A stretch of DNA of 64,000 nt from Mycobacterium sp. URHD0025 (GTDB taxonomy: Bacteria; Actinomycetota; Actinomycetes; Mycobacteriales; Mycobacteriaceae), in the NCBI RefSeq assembly GCF_000426065.1, contig NZ_AUEQ01000006.1, forward strand, positions 186,001-250,000, read 5' to 3'. Within the stretch, counting starts at the first letter, position 1, and every line of letters begins with the position of its first letter. The notes under the pieces were generated by a model. The model saw nothing but the letters and a program-made list of their open reading frames with translations, ran no database searches and was not told the origin of the DNA. A program made the translations under genes and the position numbers. Of the stretch, positions 51,533-60,064 are shown one piece after another.

Positions 51533-53053
51533 CTACTTCATGGTCGGGATGACGAACTCGGCGCCATCCTTGATGCCCGACGGCCACCGCTCGGTGACGG
51601 TCTTGGTCTTGGTGTAGAACAGGATCGAATGCGGTCCGTGCTGGTTGAGATCGCCGAAACCGGACCGCTTCCAGCCGCCGAAGGTGTGGTAGGCCACCGG
51701 AACCGGGATCGGGACGTTGACACCCACCATGCCGACCTGGACACGGGAGACGAAATCGCGTGCGGCATCGCCGTCGCGGGTGAAGATCGCCACGCCGTTC
51801 CCGTACTCGTGCTCGGAGGGCAGCTTCAGAGCCTCCTCGTAATCGTGCGCTCTGACGATGCACAGCACCGGACCGAAGATCTCGTCGGTGTAGATCGACA
51901 TGTCGGTGGTGACGTTGTCGAACAGGGTGGGGCCGATGAAGTAGCCGCCCTCCAGGCTGGCGTCGCCGAAAGTCAGCTCGTTGCTTGCCCGTTCGCGGCC
52001 ATCGACCACCAGATCGGCGCCCGCCTCGACGCCCTGGCCGATGTAGTCGCGGACCCGCTCGAGTGCCGCGCCGGTGACCAGTGGCCCGTAATCGGCCTTG
52101 GGATCGAGGCTGTGTCCGACCCGCAGCTGGTTGACCCGCTCAACGAGCCTGGCGCGCAACCGGTTCGCAGTCTCTTCACCGACCGGCACCGCGACACTGA
52201 TGGCCATGCAGCGCTCGCCGGCGCTGCCATAGCCGGCGCCGATCAGTGCATCGACGGCCTGGTCCAGATCGGCGTCGGGCATCACGATCATGTGGTTCTT
52301 GGCGCCGCCGAAGCACTGGGCGCGCTTGCCGTGCGCGGCCGCGCCCGAGTAGATGTACTGCGCGATGTCGGAGCTACCGACGAAACCGACGGCCTTGATC
52401 TCGGGGTGCTCGAGGATTGCGTCGACGGCTTCCTTGTCGCCCTGCACCACCTGGAACACGCCGGCCGGCAGACCGGCCTCGATGAACAGTTCAGCCAGCC
52501 GCAGTGGCACGGAGGGATCGCGCTCGGAAGGCTTGAGCACGAACGCATTTCCACATGCCAGCGCGGGGCCGGCCTTCCAGAGCGGGATCATCGCCGGGAA
52601 GTTGAACGGGGTGATGCCGGCGACCACGCCCAGGGGCTGACGGATCGAGTACACGTCGATGCCGGTGCCCGCGCCTTCGGTGAACTCGCCCTTGAGGAGG
52701 TGTGGGATGCCGACCGAGAACTCGATGACCTCCAGGCCGCGCTGGATGTCGCCGTGCGAGTCGGCGACGGTCTTGCCGTGCTCCAGGGAGAGCATTTCGG
52801 CCAGCTCGTCGGCGTGCTTGGTGACGAGTTCGATGAACTTCATCAGGATGCGGGCGCGGCGCTGCGGGTTGTAGGCAGCCCATTCCTTCTGCGCCTCGGC
52901 GGCGCCTGCGACGGCGGTGTCGACGTCGGCGGCGGAGGCCAGGGCCACCTGTGCCTGCACCTCGCCGGTGCTGGGGTTGAGCACATCGGCGGTACGGGTC
53001 GACGCGGCGGTGGTGCGCCGGCCGTTGATGAAGTGGGGAATTTGAGTGGTCAT
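51533..53053 (-). CDS. mmsA: Methylmalonate-semialdehyde dehydrogenase (CoA-acylating)
   Basis: A 506-residue aldehyde dehydrogenase that converts methylmalonate semialdehyde, NAD+ and CoA to propionyl-CoA. The catalytic cysteine lies in GSAGERCMAISV, and IPLWKAGPALACGNAFVLKPSE is typical of the family. Start at ATG 53053 (MTTQIPHFINGR); the frame is open for 30 further codons upstream without homology. It leads the mmsA-ACAD-mmsB operon, with a sigma-A-type promoter about 62 bp ahead. Confidence 0.96.
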   Translation of the reverse strand: MTTQIPHFINGRRTTAASTRTADVLNPSTGEVQAQVALASAADVDTAVAGAAEAQKEWAAYNPQRRARILMKFIELVTKHADELAEMLSLEHGKTVADSHGDIQRGLEVIEFSVGIPHLLKGEFTEGAGTGIDVYSIRQPLGVVAGITPFNFPAMIPLWKAGPALACGNAFVLKPSERDPSVPLRLAELFIEAGLPAGVFQVVQGDKEAVDAILEHPEIKAVGFVGSSDIAQYIYSGAAAHGKRAQCFGGAKNHMIVMPDADLDQAVDALIGAGYGSAGERCMAISVAVPVGEETANRLRARLVERVNQLRVGHSLDPKADYGPLVTGAALERVRDYIGQGVEAGADLVVDGRERASNELTFGDASLEGGYFIGPTLFDNVTTDMSIYTDEIFGPVLCIVRAHDYEEALKLPSEHEYGNGVAIFTRDGDAARDFVSRVQVGMVGVNVPIPVPVAYHTFGGWKRSGFGDLNQHGPHSILFYTKTKTVTERWPSGIKDGAEFVIPTMK

Positions 53054-53114
53054 GGCGTTCCGTCCAAGAGAGATGCGCAGTTGGTCGCTCGGGGCGTACC
53101 CGAGATACTTGCAT

Positions 53115-53143
53115 ATCCTAGTAATTGCCGTCGGCCTTAGCAA
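53115..53143 (-). promoter_or_regulatory. Predicted sigma-A-type promoter of mmsA
   Basis: Read on the minus strand: -35 TTGCTA (complement of 53138-53143), 17-nt spacer, -10 TAGGAT (complement of 53115-53120). The predicted transcript starts near 53108, leaving a leader of about 55 nt. Confidence 0.6.
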
Positions 53144-53443
53144 GGGCTGACGGAAAATCGGTCACCATGCGTCCGCGCCGCGACTCCGGTGACGATTACC
53201 CCGATCGCTGCCAGGTCTGAGTATCGGAACCCAATCGCTTTGCCGCCGCTTGCAGTTGCCTTGTGTGCGAACGGCTTTCCCGGCCGACGGCGGCGAGTGG
53301 CCGAACGCGGTTGTCGGCACCCGGGAGTTCGCCACGTCAACAATTGGAACGTGTTACAGAATGTGAATGTTCCTCAGCGTCTTCTCAGATACGTTCACGC
53401 GGTCAGCGGTCGCTGGCATCTCGGAGAACAGAAGGAGAACGAG
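53144..53443. other. Intergenic region between mmsA and the secreted-protein gene
   Basis: A 300-bp stretch without a convincing gene. It includes GGAAC (about 53346-53350) and GTTCC (about 53369-53373), an inverted pair around TTACAG, which may mark the promoter of the downstream gene. I find no RNA gene or mobile element. Confidence 0.5.
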
Positions 53444-54679
53444 TTGAGACTCGCTCTGCGGCCCTATGTAACGGCCGGCATTGCACTGGTCGGTGCCAGT
53501 GTCATCGCCGTAACCCCGGTGGCGGCCCCACCACCCGACGTCCACACGCATGCGGTGCAACTCAGCGCCACCGCCATCGACAACCCCATCGAGGTCTTCA
53601 GCCCGGTCTTCGAGAAAGCCGGCGCTGCCGTGCGGGACGCCATTCAGGCCAAGGTCGACGACCCCTTCCCGATCGTCTTCGGTTTGATCGGCAAGGCGAT
53701 GGCCGATGGTGAGACGCTGGGCGGAATCGCCAGCGCGCTCGGCGAGCTCGGCGCGGGCATTGCCACCGACTTCCCTCCAGCGTTGGCGGCTTTCTTCGAG
53801 AAGGCCGCGGCCGGTGATTTCACCGGCGCCATCGGGTCATTCACGCCGGTCTTCATGGGGCCGTTCTTTGGCGCGTTCATGCAATTCATCGCCCTCCAGA
53901 ACTATGTGGAACATCAGTTCGAGGTGGCGGGCGATGTGACGAAGGTGGTCATGAACATGGCCTGGTCAATGGGCCCGGGTCAGTTGCTGGGGGTTTTCCA
54001 GGTGATGAACGCGGCGGCGGGTGCGCTGGACGGGCTGGCGGAGGCGATCCCGGAGGGTGATCCGGCCAAGGCCTTCAACGCGGTCCAACACGGTGTCGCC
54101 AATATTGCCAGCGCGTTGGTCGGAATCGCCGACACCATCCGATGGTCGAACGATTCCTACATGAAGGACATCGCCAACATCCTCAATCCGCCACCGGCGG
54201 AGCCTGAAGAGCCGCTCGGTGCTGCGGACCTGCCTGGTTCGACGCCCCTCGCGCTTCCGGCCGCGGAGGCACACACCATCGAAACGCCGGCCGGGAAAAT
54301 CGCTGGGGAGACCGCGGCTCCGGTGTCCCCGGTGTCGCTGACAACCTCCACTGACTCCGGCACAGTGCCCGCGTCGGGGACCACAGCTGTGGAAGGCCCC
54401 GAAACTGAAGTGACAGAGGTGGAGTCGGCGGCGAAGCCCCTGGTTCGTGACAGCCTCATCGCGATTCCCGGTAAGCGCGTGGGCAAGAATGGAACGAGCC
54501 AGCCTGCGGCCAGGCTGGTTTCCGAAGTGAGTGGGAAGATCACAGCCACCGTCGACAAGATCGGTGACGGCGTCAAGAAGGCGTTCGCAAAACCTGACGC
54601 AAAACCCGAAAAGAAGGCATCGGCCGGATCTGATGGCGGCAGCACCGGTTCACCCGGCGCTTCGGGCGGCGGCGAGTAA
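53444..54679 (+). CDS. Secreted mycobacterial protein of unknown function
   Basis: A 411-residue protein with a signal peptide (LRLALRPYVTAGIALVGASVIAVTPVAA, about 1-28) and a predicted signal-peptidase site near Ala-Pro-Pro. A helical domain (about 50-240) follows, then a Pro/Ala/Ser/Thr-rich low-complexity region (about 240-300) and a Lys/Ala-rich tail ending in Gly/Ser. TTG at 53444 is chosen because GAAGGAGAA lies just before it and the signal peptide starts there. This type of protein, with an LRPYVTAG-like signal and a disordered tail, recurs in mycobacteria as hypothetical proteins. It is probably a surface or secreted protein; function unknown. Confidence 0.78.
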   Translation: MRLALRPYVTAGIALVGASVIAVTPVAAPPPDVHTHAVQLSATAIDNPIEVFSPVFEKAGAAVRDAIQAKVDDPFPIVFGLIGKAMADGETLGGIASALGELGAGIATDFPPALAAFFEKAAAGDFTGAIGSFTPVFMGPFFGAFMQFIALQNYVEHQFEVAGDVTKVVMNMAWSMGPGQLLGVFQVMNAAAGALDGLAEAIPEGDPAKAFNAVQHGVANIASALVGIADTIRWSNDSYMKDIANILNPPPAEPEEPLGAADLPGSTPLALPAAEAHTIETPAGKIAGETAAPVSPVSLTTSTDSGTVPASGTTAVEGPETEVTEVESAAKPLVRDSLIAIPGKRVGKNGTSQPAARLVSEVSGKITATVDKIGDGVKKAFAKPDAKPEKKASAGSDGGSTGSPGASGGGE

Positions 54680-54799
54680 CACCTGGGCCGCGGCCCACAT
54701 GTCGAGCCTGTAGTCACCGACGGATCGTTGCCAGGGAATGACACGGTGACTGCAGGCTCGATCGGTCTCGGCGCACGTTCGAGAGTCGGCCTTTTCATT

Positions 54800-54823
54800 A
54801 CGAAACCGTTTCGTTAATATAAT
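54800..54823 (+). promoter_or_regulatory. TetR-type operator overlapping promoter, leaderless start
   Basis: ACGAAAC, C, GTTTCGT (54800-54814) is a perfect 7-bp-arm palindrome. It abuts TAATAT (54815-54820) and TATAAT (54818-54823), either of which can act as -10 box. The ATG at 54828 would lie at about the transcription start, and no ribosome-binding site precedes it, which suggests a leaderless mRNA. The TetR gene is in the same operon. Confidence 0.7.
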
Positions 54824-54827
54824 CGGC

Positions 54828-56333
54828 ATGGCTGGTATCGATACGGACGTCATCGTGGTGGGCGCCGGGCCGACAGGCCTGACCCTCGCTTGTTCCCTGC
54901 GGCTGCACGGGCTTTCGGTGCGCGTCGTCGACCGGGCGCCGAGACCCGCCACCACCTCCAGGGCCAACTTCCTGCACGCCCGCGGATCTGAGGTGCTCGG
55001 CCGGATCGGCGCTCTGGGCGACCTGCCGAACCAGTCGTTGCCGGCCATGCGGATCACGAACTATCTGGGCGACCGACCGGTGATGACGTTGGAGTTCGGC
55101 GATCCCGGCAAGGGCACGGCCGCGCCGCCCATGGTGGTGTCACAAGCCAAGGTCGAGGCGGCGCTGCGGGACCGGCTGGCTCAACTCGGGGTCCAGCCGG
55201 AATGGGGCCGGGCGCTTGTCGGTATGCGGCAAGAGGACGGCTCCGTTGTGGCCGAACTCGGGGACGGTGCCCAGATCCGCGCACAGTGGATGGTGGGATG
55301 CGACGGCTCCACCAGCGTGACCCGGCAGCAGGTCGGTATCGCGTTTCCGGGGGTCAAGCTCTCCGAACGTTTCCTGCTGGCTGATGTGCACTTGGACTGG
55401 GATGTCGACCGTGGCGGGACGAGCGGTTGGATCCACCCCGACGGAGTGGTCGGCGCGATGCCCATGCCTGATTCGACAGGTCGTGACGATCTCTGGCGCC
55501 TGTTCATCTACGATCCGACGCTCGGTCAAAAGCCAAGCGAGAGTGAGATTCTGGAGAGGGTCGAAAAGGTCGTGCCACAGCGCACCGGCCGCGCGGTTGG
55601 CATCGGTGACGCCGAGTGGCTGTCGGTGTTCACCGTGCACCGCCGGCTTGCCGACAGGTACCGGCAGGGGCGGGTCCTGATTGCCGGAGATGCCGCGCAC
55701 GTTCATGCGCCGTTCGGCGGGCAGGGCATGTTGACCGGCATCGGCGACGCCGAGAACCTGGCATTCAAACTTGCCCTGGTGGTCCGAGATCGTGCTTCGG
55801 ACAAGCTCATCGACACCTATGAGGCTGAGCGTCGACCCTTGGCCACCGAAGTGCTGCGCGGGACCAGCGCGGTCACCCGTGTCAACGTGGCGAGCAACCC
55901 GATCGGCCGGTTCCTGCGCGATCATGTGGCCACGCGGCTCTTCGGCCTGGCGTTCATCCAGCGGTGGACGACGTACACCGCATCGCAACTGTGGGTGAGC
56001 TATCGCAAAGGCCCGCTCGGTGGCCGCGGCCGGAAGCCCCGTCCCGGCGACCGAATCGAGAACCTGCCCTGCACGCGTTTGGACGGCTCCGCCACCCGAT
56101 TGCATCACGAGCTCGGCGGGCGGTGGGCGCTACTGCTGCCCGACGGCGTGCCTGACGACATCCAGCCTGTGCGGCAGCGCCTCGGCGACTTCGTCACGAG
56201 CCTGCATCATGACGGCAAGGACATCATGCTGATCCGTCCGGATGCTCATCTGGCCTGGCGCGGTAAACCGGAAGAGGCCGCAGGGCTGGACCGTTGGCTG
56301 ACAGCCGCTTTGGACTCAGGGGCGGTGCGGTGA
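54828..56333 (+). CDS. FAD-dependent aromatic hydroxylase-like monooxygenase
   Basis: A 501-residue group A flavin monooxygenase. The three hallmarks are present: GxGxxG (VVGAGPTGLTLACSLRLHG near residue 6), the DG motif (VGCDGSTSVTRQQVGI) and the GD motif (VLIAGDAAHVHAPFGGQG). A C-terminal thioredoxin-like domain (about 385-501) is typical of phenol/MhpA/RdmE-type enzymes. It hydroxylates or oxidises an aromatic or polyketide-like substrate with NAD(P)H and O2, which is unknown here. It overlaps the TetR gene by GTGA; a TetR-like operator sits in its promoter. Confidence 0.9.
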   Translation: MAGIDTDVIVVGAGPTGLTLACSLRLHGLSVRVVDRAPRPATTSRANFLHARGSEVLGRIGALGDLPNQSLPAMRITNYLGDRPVMTLEFGDPGKGTAAPPMVVSQAKVEAALRDRLAQLGVQPEWGRALVGMRQEDGSVVAELGDGAQIRAQWMVGCDGSTSVTRQQVGIAFPGVKLSERFLLADVHLDWDVDRGGTSGWIHPDGVVGAMPMPDSTGRDDLWRLFIYDPTLGQKPSESEILERVEKVVPQRTGRAVGIGDAEWLSVFTVHRRLADRYRQGRVLIAGDAAHVHAPFGGQGMLTGIGDAENLAFKLALVVRDRASDKLIDTYEAERRPLATEVLRGTSAVTRVNVASNPIGRFLRDHVATRLFGLAFIQRWTTYTASQLWVSYRKGPLGGRGRKPRPGDRIENLPCTRLDGSATRLHHELGGRWALLLPDGVPDDIQPVRQRLGDFVTSLHHDGKDIMLIRPDAHLAWRGKPEEAAGLDRWLTAALDSGAVR

Positions 56334-56929
56334 CGACGCCCAGTCGTGGCCGGCCACGGGACGCGGCGACCGATCGTGCAATCCTGCAGGCGGCGTTGGA
56401 CCTGTTCATCGAACGCGGGGTCGAAGGGTCGAGTATCGAGCAGATCGCCAAGCGCGCGATGGTGGGCAAGCCCACCATCTACCGCCGGTGGGCGACAAAG
56501 GAAGAGCTGATCGCCGCCGCAATGGAGACACTGGTCGCCGAGGAAGTGGGCTGGGCCTCGCGGGAGGCGATCGATAACGAGTCCCCGTATGAATTGGTGG
56601 AAGCCGCGATCGAGAGCGCGGCACTTACCACCACCACACCGCACTACCGGGCACTCGTCGCACGAGTCTACGGATCAGCGGTCAGCCATCCGGCGCTCAT
56701 GGCGGTGTACTGGAATCGTTACATCCTCCCGCGACGTGAGCTGGCCGCACGCCTGCTCGAGCGAGCCCGCGAGTACGGAACTGTCGCTGACGACACCGAT
56801 TTCGACGTGGCCATCGACATGATGGTCGGTGCCATCACTTTCCGCGTCCTACAGCCCGGCCCGCCCGACACCGACGAGATGCGGCGCTATCTGCGGGCCG
56901 TCTACCACCAAATGGGTCTTCTGCCGTAA
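56330..56929 (+). CDS. TetR-family regulator of the monooxygenase operon
   Basis: A 199-residue repressor: N-terminal HTH RAILQAALDLFIERGVEGSSIEQIAKRAMVGKPTIYRRW (about 15-55) and a C-terminal ligand domain. GTG overlaps the monooxygenase stop, so it is cotranscribed and, with the palindrome at 54800-54814, likely autoregulated. The inducer is probably a substrate or product of the monooxygenase. Confidence 0.9.
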   Translation: MTTPSRGRPRDAATDRAILQAALDLFIERGVEGSSIEQIAKRAMVGKPTIYRRWATKEELIAAAMETLVAEEVGWASREAIDNESPYELVEAAIESAALTTTTPHYRALVARVYGSAVSHPALMAVYWNRYILPRRELAARLLERAREYGTVADDTDFDVAIDMMVGAITFRVLQPGPPDTDEMRRYLRAVYHQMGLLP

Positions 56930-56941
56930 AGGATCTGCTGC

Positions 56942-57011
56942 TAACGTCGCCCTTGGTGTGCCGGGAAGTCTGGTCGGCAGATGTGTAGATCTGCGACGGT
57001 GAGGTGCACAC
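56942..57011 (+). ncRNA. 5' leader with conserved two-hairpin element (copy 1)
   Basis: TAACGT with TGC ahead (56939-56947) is a possible extended -10. From 56955 the sequence matches the ABC-exporter leader (copy 2): GGTGT, then GCCG (56960-56963) and CGGC (56975-56978), which pair around GGGAAGTCTGGT, then CAGAT (56978-56982) with ATCTG (56989-56993). The 17-nt core 56961-56977 is identical to 58432-58448. At the outer pair copy 1 has G-C where copy 2 has U-A. It ends in GAGG just before the GTG start. Confidence 0.55.
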
Positions 57012-57875
57012 GTGAGCGTTGGAGTTGAGCGGACCGCACTGGGGCCGACATTGATCGTGGCGATAGACCAGTACGATCACCCGCCACTGGTCTTGGATCC
57101 GTGGGCCGCCGGAATTCTTCCCCGCCCATGGTGTGCGTTGACAGTTCTCAGCCGATCTCACGCAGTGCGGCGGGCCATGATCGCCGGGACCGAGAAGTCG
57201 GTGCCGGGCGGCTGGGCCAGCCTGCTGTGTCGCAAGCGGTATATCGATGACCTGCTCCGGGACGCCATGACGCGGGGGCTTGAAGCCGTGGTGATTCTCG
57301 GAGCAGGCTATGACACCCGTGCGTATCGCGTGTCCGAGATTGCCGGTGTCCGGATATGGGAGGCCGATCTCCCGGCAAACATCGTGATCAAATCCCGAGC
57401 GCTGCGCCGGTGTTTCGGAGGTATTCCCGACAACGTCACGCTTGTGCCGATCGACCTCGCGACTGACGATGTGTTAGAGCGATTGACCGACAACGGATTC
57501 GATGCCGGTATGCGCACGTTCTTTGTCTGGGAGTCCGTGACGATGTACCTACCGGAGGCTGTTGTACGGCAAACGTTGAGGAGTCTGGGCGGCTCCGTTG
57601 CGGGCAGCCGCTTGGCATTCACGCATTTCCGGAGAGACTTCGTCGACGGCACTGCCTTGTACGGTGCCGAACGCGCTCATCAGAAGTTCGTGACCGAAGA
57701 GCGGCTGTGGAAGTTCGGCATGGACCCAGCCGAGGTCGACGACCTGCTTGCCGAATACGGTTGGCGGGTAATCGAACAGCCCGGACCAGCCGAGTACCGT
57801 GAGCGCTACCTGCGGCCGGCCGGCCGCGATCATCCGGTGTCGGAGATTGAGCGTGCGGTGTATGCCGGCCGCTGA
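57012..57875 (+). CDS. Class I SAM-dependent methyltransferase, LCM-like, divergent
   Basis: A 287-residue methyltransferase related in fold to the TIGR00027/LCM group but clearly different from the four-gene array. The SAM-binding region is VVILGAGYDTRAYRVSE, and EADLPANIVIKSR and WESVTMYLPEAVV correspond to family motifs. The substrate is unknown. GTG start follows a structured leader that is shared with the ABC exporter. It is convergent with the GbsR-like gene (1-bp gap). Confidence 0.85.
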   Translation: MSVGVERTALGPTLIVAIDQYDHPPLVLDPWAAGILPRPWCALTVLSRSHAVRRAMIAGTEKSVPGGWASLLCRKRYIDDLLRDAMTRGLEAVVILGAGYDTRAYRVSEIAGVRIWEADLPANIVIKSRALRRCFGGIPDNVTLVPIDLATDDVLERLTDNGFDAGMRTFFVWESVTMYLPEAVVRQTLRSLGGSVAGSRLAFTHFRRDFVDGTALYGAERAHQKFVTEERLWKFGMDPAEVDDLLAEYGWRVIEQPGPAEYRERYLRPAGRDHPVSEIERAVYAGR

Positions 57876-57876
57876 G

Positions 57877-58362
57877 TCACTCCGTTGTCCCCCCGCTGCG
57901 AACGTCGTCGGACGCTTGATGCCACCGCTCCAGGATTGCGGGAATCTCAGCCATGAGAAACGCGTAGAAGTCACGCATCTGGGTAAGCCGCTGGTGCGCG
58001 GAGCTGTTGCGGTCGGTAGCCGCAATCCCGATGTCGGCCGCGGCTTGCATGGCTGAGATGGTCGCGTTCTGGTTGGTGAACAGGACCGCCCAGGCGTTGT
58101 CGCGCAAGCGAAAGTGATCACGCCGGCTGGCCGGGACCGGTACGCGCTCGGCCAGGCCGACTGATGTCAACATCTTGAGTGAGCCTGAGATCGATCCGGC
58201 ACTCGCCTGCAGTGTGTCGGCCAACTCGGCCATGGTGACGTGGGGTCGTTCGGTGAACAGCAGGGTGGCGAGCACGCGGGCGGTCATCCGCTGCATGCCG
58301 TGGCTGCTGAGTACCAGGGCGAGTTGCTCGGCTTCCTGCTGCATATCTGCCGATTTCACCAC
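57877..58362 (-). CDS. GbsR/MarR-family regulator
   Basis: A 161-residue winged-helix protein of the GbsR/MarR_2 group: VTMAELADTLQASAGSISGSLKMLTSVGLAERVPVPASRRDHFRL is the HTH and wing. The start is GTG 58362, because GAGGAGG lies 7 nt upstream; codons further upstream lack this. It is divergent from the ABC exporter, and the dyad at 58399-58414 in between is the likely binding site. It probably represses the exporter. Confidence 0.88.
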   Translation of the reverse strand: MVKSADMQQEAEQLALVLSSHGMQRMTARVLATLLFTERPHVTMAELADTLQASAGSISGSLKMLTSVGLAERVPVPASRRDHFRLRDNAWAVLFTNQNATISAMQAAADIGIAATDRNSSAHQRLTQMRDFYAFLMAEIPAILERWHQASDDVRSGGTTE

Positions 58363-58389
58363 CGCGAATCCTCCTCGCCGGAAATAACC

Positions 58390-58418
58390 TTCAATTATTA
58401 CTGAAAGTTTAGTACAGT
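58390..58418 (+). promoter_or_regulatory. ABC-exporter promoter with overlapping dyad
   Basis: TTCAAT (58390-58395), 17-nt spacer, TACAGT (58413-58418). An imperfect dyad TACTGAAA/GTTTAGTA (58399-58414) fills the spacer, which suits repression by the adjacent GbsR-type regulator. TACAGT lies 13 nt before GGTGT, the same distance as TAACGT in copy 1. Confidence 0.5.
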
Positions 58419-58425
58419 CATGACC

Positions 58426-58481
58426 GGTGTTCCGGGAAGTCTGGTCGGAGATGGAATTTTCGTCTGCACGGAAGGGCACTG
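58426..58481 (+). ncRNA. 5' leader with conserved two-hairpin element (copy 2)
   Basis: Begins GGTGT, then TCCG (58431-58434) pairing with CGGA (58446-58449) around GGGAAGTCTGGT. The second hairpin is AGAT (58449-58452) with GTCT (58462-58465). The core (58432-58448) equals copy 1, but the outer pair is U-A instead of G-C and the second loop differs. GGAAGGG just before the ATG would be the ribosome-binding site. No known riboswitch family can be assigned by eye. Confidence 0.55.
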
Positions 58482-59354
58482 ATGCTTACAGCGACCGATG
58501 TCATCGACGTTCGGGGCTTGACATTCACCTATCCCCGCTCAACCGAGCCGGCGGTCAGGGGAATGGACTTCACCGTCGGCAATGGGGAGATCTTCGGATT
58601 CCTCGGCCCCAGCGGTGCCGGGAAATCCACCACGCAGAAGCTGCTCATCGGCCTTCTGCGTGGGCACGGTGGCCAAGCAACGGTGTGGGGCCGCGACCCG
58701 GTGGACTGGGGGCCGGACTACTACCAACGTGTCGGCGTGTCCTTCGAACTGCCGAACCACTATCACAAGCTCACCGGTCTGGAGAACCTCAAGTTCTTCG
58801 GTTCTCTCTACGACGGCCCGACCGCCGACCCGCTCGAACTCCTGGATGCGGTCGGTCTGGCTGACGCTGCCAAGACCCGGGTTTCCAAGTACTCCAAGGG
58901 AATGCAGATGCGCTTGACGTTCGCGCGGTCACTCATCAACAATCCGGATCTGCTTTTCCTCGACGAGCCGACGTCGGGGCTCGATCCCGTCACCGCCCGC
59001 AAGGTCAAAGACATCATCCTGGACTTGAAGGCCCGCGGTCGCACGATCTTTCTCACCACCCACGACATGTCCACCGCCGACGAGCTGTGTGACCGGGTGG
59101 CTTTCGTCGTCGACGGCACCATCGTTGCACTGGACACCCCGGCCGAATTGAAAATCGCCCGGAGCCAACGTCAGGTCCGGGTGCAGTACCGCACACCCGA
59201 CGGGCTGGCCGCGACCGCGTTCGGGATGGATGGCCTGGCCGATGATCCCGATTTCCACGCGATTCTGCGCAATCACCACGTCGAGACGATTCACAGTCGC
59301 GAAGCCAGTCTCGACGACGTCTTCGTCGAAGTCACCGGACGGCAGCTGTCATGA
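58482..59354 (+). CDS. ABC exporter ATP-binding protein (Rv2688c-like)
   Basis: A 290-residue nucleotide-binding subunit: Walker A GPSGAGKST, signature YSKGMQMRL (degenerate LSGGQ), Walker B LLFLDEPTSGLDP and a His-loop LTTHDMS. The C-terminal region (about 225-290) is the extension seen in drug-efflux ATPases. It is followed by two permease genes with lengths close to the M. tuberculosis Rv2688c-Rv2687c-Rv2686c fluoroquinolone exporter, so the system is likely a drug or lipid exporter. The leader is the conserved RNA element. Confidence 0.9.
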   Translation: MLTATDVIDVRGLTFTYPRSTEPAVRGMDFTVGNGEIFGFLGPSGAGKSTTQKLLIGLLRGHGGQATVWGRDPVDWGPDYYQRVGVSFELPNHYHKLTGLENLKFFGSLYDGPTADPLELLDAVGLADAAKTRVSKYSKGMQMRLTFARSLINNPDLLFLDEPTSGLDPVTARKVKDIILDLKARGRTIFLTTHDMSTADELCDRVAFVVDGTIVALDTPAELKIARSQRQVRVQYRTPDGLAATAFGMDGLADDPDFHAILRNHHVETIHSREASLDDVFVEVTGRQLS

Positions 59355-60064
59355 CCCGGTTGCTCACCGCGATCCGGCTGGAGTTCACCGTCGCGGCCAG
59401 GCAGAAGTTTCTGCATGCGGGTGTGTTCTCCGGTCTGATCTGGCTGGCGGTGCTGTTGCCCATGCCGCATGACCTACGCCCGGTAGCCGAACCCTATGTG
59501 CTGGCCGGGGACATCGCGATCATCGGCTTCTTCTTCGTCGGCGGCTCGGTGTTCTTCGAGAAGCAGGAACGCACGCTCGGCGCGATCATTTCCACCCCGC
59601 TGCGGTTCTGGGAGTATCTCGTCGCCAAACTCCTCATACTGGTGGCCATCTCGTTGTTCGTGGCGATCGTCGTGGCGACCGTTGCCGATGGATTCACCTA
59701 TCATCCGGCGCCGCTGATCGGTGGGGTGTTGCTCGGGACATTGCTGATGCTGCTGGTCGGGTTCATCACCTCGCTGCCGTTCGCGTCGGTCACCGACTGG
59801 TTTCTCACCGCAACCGTCCCGCTGGCGGTCATGCTCGTCCCGCCGCTGATCTACTACTCGGGATTGTGGCCGCACCCCGTGCTCTACGTCGTTCCGACAC
59901 AGGGGCCACTGCTGTTGCTCGGCGCCGCATTCGACCAATTGACCTTGACGGGCTGGCAGGTGCTCTACTCGGTGCTGTATCCCGTGGTGTGCCTGGTCGT
60001 CCTTTGGCGGGCGGCCCATGTGCTCTTCGGCCGCTACGTCGTCGAAAGGTCGGGTGTGTTGTGA
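59351..60064 (+). CDS. ABC exporter permease (Rv2687c-like)
   Basis: A 237-residue membrane protein with about six TM segments (first near 25-50, last near 200-225). Motifs such as GGSVFFEKQERTLGAIISTPL in the region before TM3 are typical of ABC-2-type permeases. ATG overlaps the ATPase stop by 4 bp, and its own stop overlaps the next permease. It forms the transmembrane part of the exporter together with that gene product. Confidence 0.85.
   Translation: MTRLLTAIRLEFTVAARQKFLHAGVFSGLIWLAVLLPMPHDLRPVAEPYVLAGDIAIIGFFFVGGSVFFEKQERTLGAIISTPLRFWEYLVAKLLILVAISLFVAIVVATVADGFTYHPAPLIGGVLLGTLLMLLVGFITSLPFASVTDWFLTATVPLAVMLVPPLIYYSGLWPHPVLYVVPTQGPLLLLGAAFDQLTLTGWQVLYSVLYPVVCLVVLWRAAHVLFGRYVVERSGVL

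Noticed and set aside
51629..53140. Open frame of about 500 codons opposite mmsA
   Set aside because: It mirrors mmsA codons and has repetitive Asp/Val/Gly composition without a recognisable fold.
56955..58481. Cobalamin riboswitch
   Set aside because: GGGAAGTCTGGT resembles a short piece of the cobalamin element, but each leader is under 75 nt and lacks the rest of the roughly 200-nt structure and the B12 box.
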